DNA from: Calamus simplicifolius
Taxonomy: Eukaryota; Streptophyta; Magnoliopsida; Arecales; Arecaceae
Length of the DNA: 64,000 bases
Direction of reading: 5' to 3'
NCBI GenBank assembly: GCA_900491605.1
Contig: UESW01004828.1
Location: forward strand, 217,904 to 281,903
Positions 58,019 through 64,000 of the stretch are shown piece after piece. Both the position numbers and the translations under genes were made by a program. Numbering within the stretch: position 1 is the first letter of the stretch; every line of letters begins with the position of its first letter. The notes beneath the pieces were generated by a model, which worked only from the letters and a program-made list of their open reading frames with translations, was not told where the DNA came from and did no database searches.

Positions 58019-58646
58019 TGCGCTCTGATCACTAGGGCATTGTGCTGGCGCTTGAACCTGGCGACAGGGGCCAGCATCCAGGCCAAGAGAGTCAGCACCG
58101 AGCCCCAATTGCGAGAGAGGCGTCTGACAAATTTGAGCGAGTCCTGGACATCGCCAATAAGAACTTGGCAAGGGCGAGGGGATTGCATCAGGCCGCCCTC
58201 GACGATGCATCCTGATTAAGGCTCGAAGTTGAGGAGCTACATGGGCTTTGGGCGAAGTATGACGAAGTATGCTTGGAGTTATCGCGGGTCACATCAAGAT
58301 ATGCAGAAGAAATGGAAACGGCTAGGAAGCAGCTCGATGAGGATCGAGACAGGCTGGGGAGAGAAGCTGCCGAGAAGAATCACCTGAACAGAATGCTTGG
58401 CTTGTTGGAGGAGAAGGTTCGGTAGCTAAATCGTTTCATTGTTGCTAGGGATGACTGGATCAGATGGCATCAGGAGAAAATGGCCAAGCTTAATAACGAG
58501 CTTTCCCAGTCCAGGAAGAAGCCAGCAGCAGGCAGTCGAGGATCAACGACCTCAAGGACAGGGTCAAGCTGGTTAAGGCCGACAAGCTTAGGGCCATCGG
58601 CGAGATCGGGGAATTAACCAGGAGATTAGCTCGGCAGGAGGAGGAG

Positions 58647-58712
58647 GTATGATATCGTCTTTTTAATCTTCCTACTGGCTCATTGATGCATCAGCTAACC
58701 CTGCATTTGCAG
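58647..58712 (+). other. Predicted intron 3 of the antisense gene
   Basis: Donor GAGGAG/GTATGA, acceptor CATTTGCAG. It joins ARQEEE to MKKERLEGQ within the coiled coil. At 66 bases it is near the lower limit for plants. Confidence 0.65.
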
Positions 58713-59134
58713 ATGAAGAAGGAGAGGCTCGAAGGCCAAGGTCAATTAGAGAGTCTGCAAGAAGAACTGGCGTCGAGTCATCGGAGGAGGTCGGAGCTCA
58801 AGAGGCGGGTCGCCGAGACTGAGGAGCAAATTGTCTCGCTCCGGAGCCAAGTTGTTGAGGCTGAAAGGCGATTCGCCATGCTTCGGGGTGAACAAGATGC
58901 GACTTGTGCCGAGGCTTTTTAGCTTGGCATGGAGGAGGCCCGACTAGAATATCTCGGGAGCATCCGGAATGGGACCTCTCCTTTTTGGATGTTGAACCCT
59001 TTGAGTCCTGCATCCCAGGGGCTGAAGAAACCGAGTATGAAGATATCTCAGATGCCGATTTTGATGATATTTTGGGTTCTAGTGAGGCTGCAGCTCCCGA
59101 GGACACCCCAAGCCTGCCGCCGAAGGAACAATGA

Positions 59135-59831
59135 TGACTTTTGAAGTGGGCGGAACGAGCAAAGCCTCCCTGAATATTGTTGAGGACACTGTTGGGAATG
59201 ATCCAACCTCTGATCCTTGAGGGCCATTTGTGTATTTTTATTTTCAGATATGCAATTTGGTTGAAATTCTCAATGAACGGGTCCTTAGCCTCCACTTGTT
59301 TGTCTTTTTGGCCAGTCTTTTTGTCTCAGGCTTTTCTTTCGACTGTGAACAAGTTATGACTCATCTGCACTCTTTGGCCGATTTAGTTCGGACTTGAGTA
59401 AATGTCTCAGTCGAAATCGAGGTATAAGGATAGCTCGGACTAGAACCAAGATATTAGGATAGTTCGGTTTGTCCAAAGTAAAGATTGGCATGCTCGGCCG
59501 AGACGCTGGACGGTCCAGCGCACAAGTTCGGACATAAGGAATATAGCCTCAAGTAACATGATCCAAATGGAGGGGGTTTTGTCCCGAGAAAGGGGGCGCA
59601 TCCCGAGCGCCACAAAGTTATTAATGATCCTCTTCGATGAGGGAGTGGAACTCTTCGTTTCCTATGAGCGTCCGCTGAGGTGATGACACGTGGCATATCC
59701 CGCGGTAGTAGTGTCAGAATTAATGGTCCTGGCGATCGAGATGCCCGTCAAGAGCATTTTAAAACGAGTGGGGGAGCGCCATCATTAATCATCTTTTCAG
59801 TTGATCTCGTCAGATTTTCAGATATTGAGAT
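59135..59831. other. 3' flank of the antisense gene, Tat-like internal DNA
   Basis: No coding motif. 59405-59500 has GGATAGCTCGG-type segments related to the LTR minisatellite units. GAGAT (59827-59831) precedes the SIRE LTR and should be its target duplication. Confidence 0.55.
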
Positions 59832-61276
59832 TGTTGGCCCAGATGACAACCCAAGAGGGGGGGGGTGAATTGGGTTCTTTAAAAAATTTAAACCTTTTGA
59901 AATATTTATTTGCTTAGTGTGAGTGAAAGTGAATGCAGATGCAACAACAAAATACAATCAATAAGATAGAGATAGAGATAGAGATAAAGGAGACACGGCA
60001 AACACAAAGATTTTATAGTGGTTCGGTGTATCCAACACCTACGTCTACTCCCAAGATTCACTTGGGTCCACACTATAATCTTCCTTGATTACAGCTGAGT
60101 TGTTTTACAAGCTCACAACTCAAACTTGTTGTTTTCCCGGGATCACAACGAACCCAACCGGTTTTCCGGGCTCACCAGCACAAAAACCCTAACACAAGCT
60201 ATACCAAGCTTGTACCGAGGTAAGACTACCTCCACTAGTTCAATCCCTCAGATTGAACTAGACACAAGCAAAAGAATATTGTTTTCAAGTACACAGCTCC
60301 TTAATGAGCAAATAAACAAGTAAATGAACAAAGTTTAGAAAAGCCTGATTTGTAGTTGGTTGGCTTTTGAGCTTTTCTTCTTTTCTTCTTCTCCTTGCTA
60401 GATTGAATCAAGCCTCAACTCCGATTCTTCACAGTTGAAGCAGTTGAGAAGGATTGAAAAGCAAGAAACTGATCCTCTTTCTCCAATTTGGGAAATCCAC
60501 CAAAACTTTGATTTGAATGCCTTGGATTCCTCTTGAGCCTTTTTGGAGTGGAGTGGATTTGAGCTAGAAGGTTTTTCTCTTGAGATTCAGGCTCTCTCTT
60601 TTTCAGATTTTTGAATTGGGATTTCTCTATTTCCGTTTTTCTTCTTGTTTTTCCGTTTTTCTCCGTTCTTGTTTTTTTGAATGATAGTCTTCCCTTTTTA
60701 TATATTTCTTTCAAACCATTTTTGGAAGAAAACTATCTGTTGGAGTGTACCTTGCAACAAAATATATCCATTAAAAAAAAGTAAAATAGAAATATTACCG
60801 TTAGAGCTGATCTGGCAATTTGATTTTTTGTTCCAGGTGGATTGGAGTCGACTCTAACTTTTCTGGAGTCGGCTCTAACTCGAAACACTTTAATCCGTTA
60901 ATTCTGGAGTCGTCTCTGACTTTTCTGGGGTCGACAAGAAACTTTTCTGGAGTCGACTCTAACAGACCCGGAGTCGACTCTAAGTCGGGGCCAGAAAAAT
61001 CAACGTTCTGCCTTTTCTGTTGGAGTCGGCTCTACAGTCTCGGAGTCGACTCTAACTTCCGTGCCAGATACTGGAGTCGGCTCTGTGATTCTCGGAGTCG
61101 ACTCTAATTTCTGCAATCTTACCTAGACATTAGATTCGATCCAGAACAAGATTTAACTCTGATTTTGATCATTCAATCGACTTATAATCTGAAAAACTTA
61201 ATCAAAATCATTAGAGCCTTCAATTGTTATACTCAAATAGTTTTGTTAATCATCAAAATCATCAATTGGGTCAACA
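59832..61276 (-). repeat. 3' LTR of SIRE-type element C (1445 bp)
   Basis: Plus orientation TGTTGGCCCAGATG...TTGGGTCAACA. The left part mirrors the conserved end of LTR B (CCCAAGAGG...GAATTGGG). TATA-like TATATAAAAAGG on the minus strand near 60706-60695. Palindrome array at 60840-61110, upstream of it. A GATAGA microsatellite lies at 59964-59987. Confidence 0.9.
60840..61110. repeat. Array of GAGTCGACTC palindromes in U3 of LTR C
   Basis: About ten copies of GGAGTCGACTC or GGAGTCGGCTC, several followed by TAAC, at 20-40 base intervals. They lie 130-400 bases before the minus-strand TATA-like box, the same arrangement as in LTR B. Confidence 0.9.
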
Positions 61277-61961
61277 ATCTCCCCTTTTTGATGATAACAA
61301 AAACTTTGAGTATATGCATTCAAAAAATTCATTCGAACTTAAGATTATAGTCATTTTAAAGCTTAAAACATTTTTAATGAAGGATTTGATGCCAATATTC
61401 AAAGTGAATTTTTAAAATTATGCATGAGTTCTATATAAGCCATCAATTATGAACATTTAAACTAAATGTACAGAAAATTACAATTAAGCTTGTTGTTAAG
61501 CTCCCCCTGCATTGAATAGCTCCCCCTATATAAAAATCGAATTTTAATTGAACTGATTAAAATTTCAAGTCTCTTTCTTTTGCATAAACAATCATTTCTC
61601 CCCCTTTCTTTCTTTCTTTTTGCATATTCAACCATCTCTCATTAAAATTTCAAGTCTTCTTTTTTTTGCATATTCAACCATCTCTCCCCCTTTTTTGTTA
61701 TCAGCAATAAGGAGAGTATTAGATAAAGAAAGTTATTAGAGAAAAATTATTGGTTCAATAAGACATAGGGATTCAAGCAGTCAATCATAGACAGATTTGA
61801 AAATGTAATTGCATTTCATAAGTAAGAAACATTACATAAGTTGATTCAAGTACATTCCAAAGTGAGGTACATTAGATACTCAAAATTCTAAATACAAACT
61901 ATCAAGATAAAGTAACCTGGAGAACCTAAGATACAAAAGAGTATCAAAATCAAAATCAAAG
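61277..61961 (-). other. Polypurine tract and 3' untranslated region of element C
   Basis: 61277-61290 is the complement of AAAAAGGGGAGAT at the LTR. Further GGGGGAG tracts (minus strand) occur near 61505, 61527, 61602 and 61690, as in element B. No gene. Confidence 0.7.
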
Positions 61962-63372
61962 TCAGATATGTTTGAATACAATTTTCTTCAAGTGACCTAT
62001 GATTTCCATTACATCATCTTTTTGAGATTTCTTAAAATTTTCAAGACAAGCTTCAATCTGTGAGACTGCAAGGTCAATGTCCTTCTTTAGTTGACCAGTT
62101 GCATGAACATAAGATCCCAAGCCATCAGCAATGCCTTCCATCCTTTCAAAGATTTTATGAAGTTCAGCACCAAAGGATTCAACAGAATTGCTTATGGAAA
62201 AGGAAATCATGTCAAGTCTCGAGTTAAGTTCTTCTTTTAGCTGATTGAAGTCTTCTTTTAATTGATTAATCTCATGAGATCTCTGACTATCATATTCAGC
62301 AAGCAAGGCTCTCAACTGACCAATCTGCTCATCAGAGAATCTCCCAGAAGCAGTAACAGACAGATGTGGAGGAGAGGGAACTGTGCTCGGTCCAGCTTCT
62401 GAAGGTCCAGCTGTAGATGGTCCCGCAATAAATGGATCAGGGACTGATGGTCCCGCAGTGGATGGTTCAGGGATATCTTCTACTCTGGCCTCTTCAGTTT
62501 TATCTCTCTCAGCTCTTTCTCTCGTCCTCCTTTCATCCAGATACCATTTAACTTCTTGAAGCCCATCCGATGAATAGTAGAAATACTATAATAGTCAGTG
62601 TGCCTTAATTCCTTAGGGGTTCATTATCCATAATTAGCACACTTTGGCTTCTAAAGATCAATGTCAGAACCATACCATATGGCAGTGTAGATCTTTTCTT
62701 TGTAGCAGCCTCTGCCATATAACCAATCATCATGCCAGCTAGGTTGACTGGCCTTCCAGTTACAATACAATCCATCAAAAGAATGTCTCGCTCCGAGACA
62801 TACTCAAATCTACCAATTTTGGGGAATAAAATTCTTCCACATATGTTGTGTAGTAACCTGAGCTCCAGATTTAATTGATTAGCAAGAATTTTCTCAAACT
62901 CGGTTACATCCCTCCCTAACATTCTTGATAATGCACCACTTCTATCATCATGCTGATATTCCATAATACCAATTGTGGGCATTTCCAACAAATTTCCAAG
63001 GATTTCAGCAGTTATTACAACTCTAGTTCCTCTTACAATACTGACTAAACCGCCTTCTCCTCTACTCAAATCATTAAAATTCTCTCACTAGGCAGGATAA
63101 GTGGGGATATCTAATGAACAAATCTTTTTTCACCCCATTTCTTTTAAACATCTTCCTATTGAGAAGCCCTCCGATTCAAAGAAATCAAAGTTGACCTTTC
63201 TTCCAGTTGTGATAGTCTTACCGGCTAGTTGATCTACTTTGGGTGAAGAGGGTGAAGGAGGAGAATCTGCTTGAGTGGCCGAAGAGGAGGATGGCGAGGG
63301 TTGCCTCCGAATCGTGCGTCGCCTCGTGGGAACGGACGCTCCTCCGACGAAACCGCGTCTCTTAGGTGCCAT
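61962..63372 (-). pseudogene. Third ORF of SIRE-type element C
   Basis: The ATG at 63372 opens MAPKRRGFVGG and an Arg/Ser/Pro-rich N-terminus, then TTGRKVNFDFFESEGFSIGR, until a TGA at a Trp position (about 63130). 63069-62605 continues the domain: SRGEGGLVSIVRGTRVVITA, LELRLLHNICGRILFPKIGR, RSTLPYGMVLTLIFRSQSVL. After further breaks comes a Pro/Ser/Thr-rich stretch, then a coiled coil (62315-61962, INQLKEDFNQLKEELNSRLD). It is homologous to 13577-14790 over its whole length. Position after pol matches the env-like ORF of SIRE elements, but no signal peptide or membrane helix is visible. Confidence 0.8.
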
Positions 63373-63481
63373 TGAGTTGATTGGAATGTGTAATCAAAAG
63401 TTTTGAGAAGATTGGGGAGGTTGGAAAGGCTTTGGAACTCCTTGGAGGGGTTTTGGGAGACGGATAAAATGATTTGGGGTC

Positions 63482-63690
63482 GACTCCGCCTTTTTATTTT
63501 TGACCTAGTTCGACCTAGAGTCGACTCCCAAAAACTGGGTGTCGGCTCCGAACCAGAAAGTCTGTCAGCGCTCGAATTAGAGTCGGCTCTACAGAAGCCA
63601 GAGTCGGCTCTAATTGCTTAGACAGAACATCAAAAACTAAGGTGTCGACTCCACAAACTGTTAGAGTCGACTCTAACAGTTTCAGAGATA
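63482..63690. repeat. Array of GAGTCGACTC palindromes between pol and the third ORF
   Basis: Seven copies or variants (GAGTCGACTC, GAGTCGGCTC, GTGTCGGCTC, TGTCGACTCC), the same motif as in the LTR arrays, located 110-320 bases upstream of the ORF start on the minus strand. One copy lies in a perfect 28-bp palindrome (63655-63682). A TATA-like AAATAAAAAGG (minus) lies near 63502-63491. Confidence 0.88.
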
Positions 63691-63854
63691 AAAAATCAAG
63701 TTTCAAGGATCTAAACTATTCAAATTAATCATCAAACTCTAGATAAATGTTCCTTAGCAATTGGGGAAACAATGAATCAAGATCTAGATAGATTTATTGA
63801 ATATCGAGATTTTTTAAGAAATTGATGAAATCTAGATAGTTGTTCTTAAGAGTT

Positions 63855-64000
63855 TCAGAAAATTAATCCTAAAGGATCACAAACTCCTAATTCTCCTCTA
63901 AGATAACAAAATCTCTCTTCACTTAAGGGTTTTGTAAATATATCTGCCAGTTGTTCTTCAGTATTCACATAATCAAGACAAATTTCATTATTGGCAACAT
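63855..64000 (-). CDS. C-terminus of copia RNase H/pol (element C), partial
   Basis: The minus strand reads ICLDYVNTEEQLADIFTKPL, then SEERFCYLRGELGV, ending at TGA (63857-63855). This is the invariant end of SIRE-type pol. The open part seen is intact, and the gene continues past the window edge. Confidence 0.9.
   Translation of the reverse strand, partial: VANNEICLDYVNTEEQLADIFTKPLSEERFCYLRGELGVCDPLGLIF

Larger units (their letters stand above)
56270..59134 (+). pseudogene. Intron-containing gene antisense to Tat-like element: gypsy-type transposon domain plus long coiled coil
   Basis: The ATG at 56270 (MVKPSDLILD) starts the frame. The N-terminal domain reads LKAGLRLPLHP, then EVMRFYSICPTMVAPNSWW, then IKEWKVRFFITKGN, like the putative gypsy-type transposon domain (PF04195 type). 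Exon 1 ends in PIDPRG. Three introns fit GT-AG rules: 56914-56996 (GTAAGT...TTGCAG), 57936-58018 (GTGAGT...TCGCAG) and 58647-58712. Exon 2 has a basic segment (KKELGKRPREDGSAERRKSE), an acidic middle and a Ser-rich part. Exons 3-4 encode a long heptad-rich coiled coil and an acidic tail (YEDISDADFDDILGSSEAA). Stops at 56396, 57206 and 57416 and some frame shifts break this copy. Function unknown. Confidence 0.75.
54835..59831 (-). mobile_element. Tat-like Ty3/gypsy element, 3' LTR and 3' internal region
   Basis: The minus strand reads a purine tract (GGGAGTGGGGGCATG) followed by TGTTGAGGGGCAAAAT, the typical 3' LTR start of Tat-like elements. The LTR runs to 54835. The adjoining internal region (55872-59831) carries a gene on the opposite strand, the arrangement known for several Tat elements such as Grande. 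Gag and pol are not in the window because SIRE element C interrupts at 59832. Confidence 0.75.
59832..64000 (-). mobile_element. SIRE-type copia element C, 3' part, continues beyond the window
   Basis: Minus strand order: RNase H end (64000-63855), palindrome array, third ORF (63372-61962), untranslated region with GGGGGAG tracts, polypurine tract (61290-61277), 3' LTR (61276-59832). It supplies the context that element B lacks: the third ORF follows pol. Confidence 0.9.

Noticed and set aside
60820..61107. 95-codon frame with repeated GVDSNFSGVGSN-like segments
   Set aside because: Produced by the GAGTCGACTC array in LTR C; similar frames arise at the other arrays.
1..64000. tRNA, rRNA or complete host genes
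   Set aside because: None recognised by eye on either strand; short tRNA genes could still be missed without a covariance search.

Overview
This is nuclear DNA of a flowering plant, and almost all of it is layered transposable elements. The mix of families (SIRE/Maximus-type and Tork-type Ty1/copia, Tekay/Del-type and Tat-type Ty3/gypsy, an RTE-type LINE, CACTA and hAT-like DNA elements), the low GC content and the very low density of host genes fit a monocot. A palm is my best guess, but that is an inference and no single-copy host gene confirms it. I found no intact host gene, rRNA, tRNA or CRISPR array.

Layout, left half. 1-5833: minus-strand Ty1/copia relic (LTR, then RNase H, RT, integrase, protease and gag reading leftward). 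5834-13575: minus-strand SIRE-type copia with a 2.5 kb LTR, broken gag-pol and a second LTR that stops at a single N (13576). 13577-16982: the 3' end of a plus-strand SIRE-type element, made of a third ORF, polypurine tract and complete 3' LTR. 16983-17632: GC-rich unexplained DNA. 17633-18705: hAT-like non-autonomous element with an 8-bp target duplication. About 18760-21130: CACTA-type subterminal repeats with a MITE inside. 21131-22080: a degraded coding stretch I cannot name. 24090-24790: Ty3/gypsy gag relic. 27926-31897: a 4-kb Tekay-like solo LTR with TATAT target duplications, carrying a truncated RTE LINE with a perfect 19-bp target duplication.

Right half. 32488-39560: an old SIRE-like LTR and gag, split by a young complete Tork-like copia element (34148-39360, TSD TCTAT). 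40569-49540: a complete but heavily mutated copia element (TSD AAACA). 50545-53952: a nearly full-length RTE LINE, itself hit in its RT domain by a poly(A)-tailed retroposon. 54835-59831: the 3' LTR and 3' internal region of a minus-strand Tat-like Ty3/gypsy element, carrying an oppositely oriented intron-containing gene for a long coiled-coil protein. 59832-64000: a minus-strand SIRE-type element with 3' LTR, third ORF and the C-terminus of RNase H at the window edge.

The most interesting observation is in the SIRE-type elements. Arrays of the palindrome GAGTCGACTC and its variants lie upstream of the TATA box in two different LTRs (15615-15945 and 60840-61110). A third array lies between pol and the third ORF (63482-63690), just before that ORF's start. 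This looks like a U3-type promoter module reused to drive the extra ORF, or a binding-site array for an element-encoded protein. The antisense spliced gene in the Tat-like element is a second unusual system. Many frameshifts in otherwise young coding regions are single-base losses in homopolymers, so part of the apparent decay may be sequencing error.
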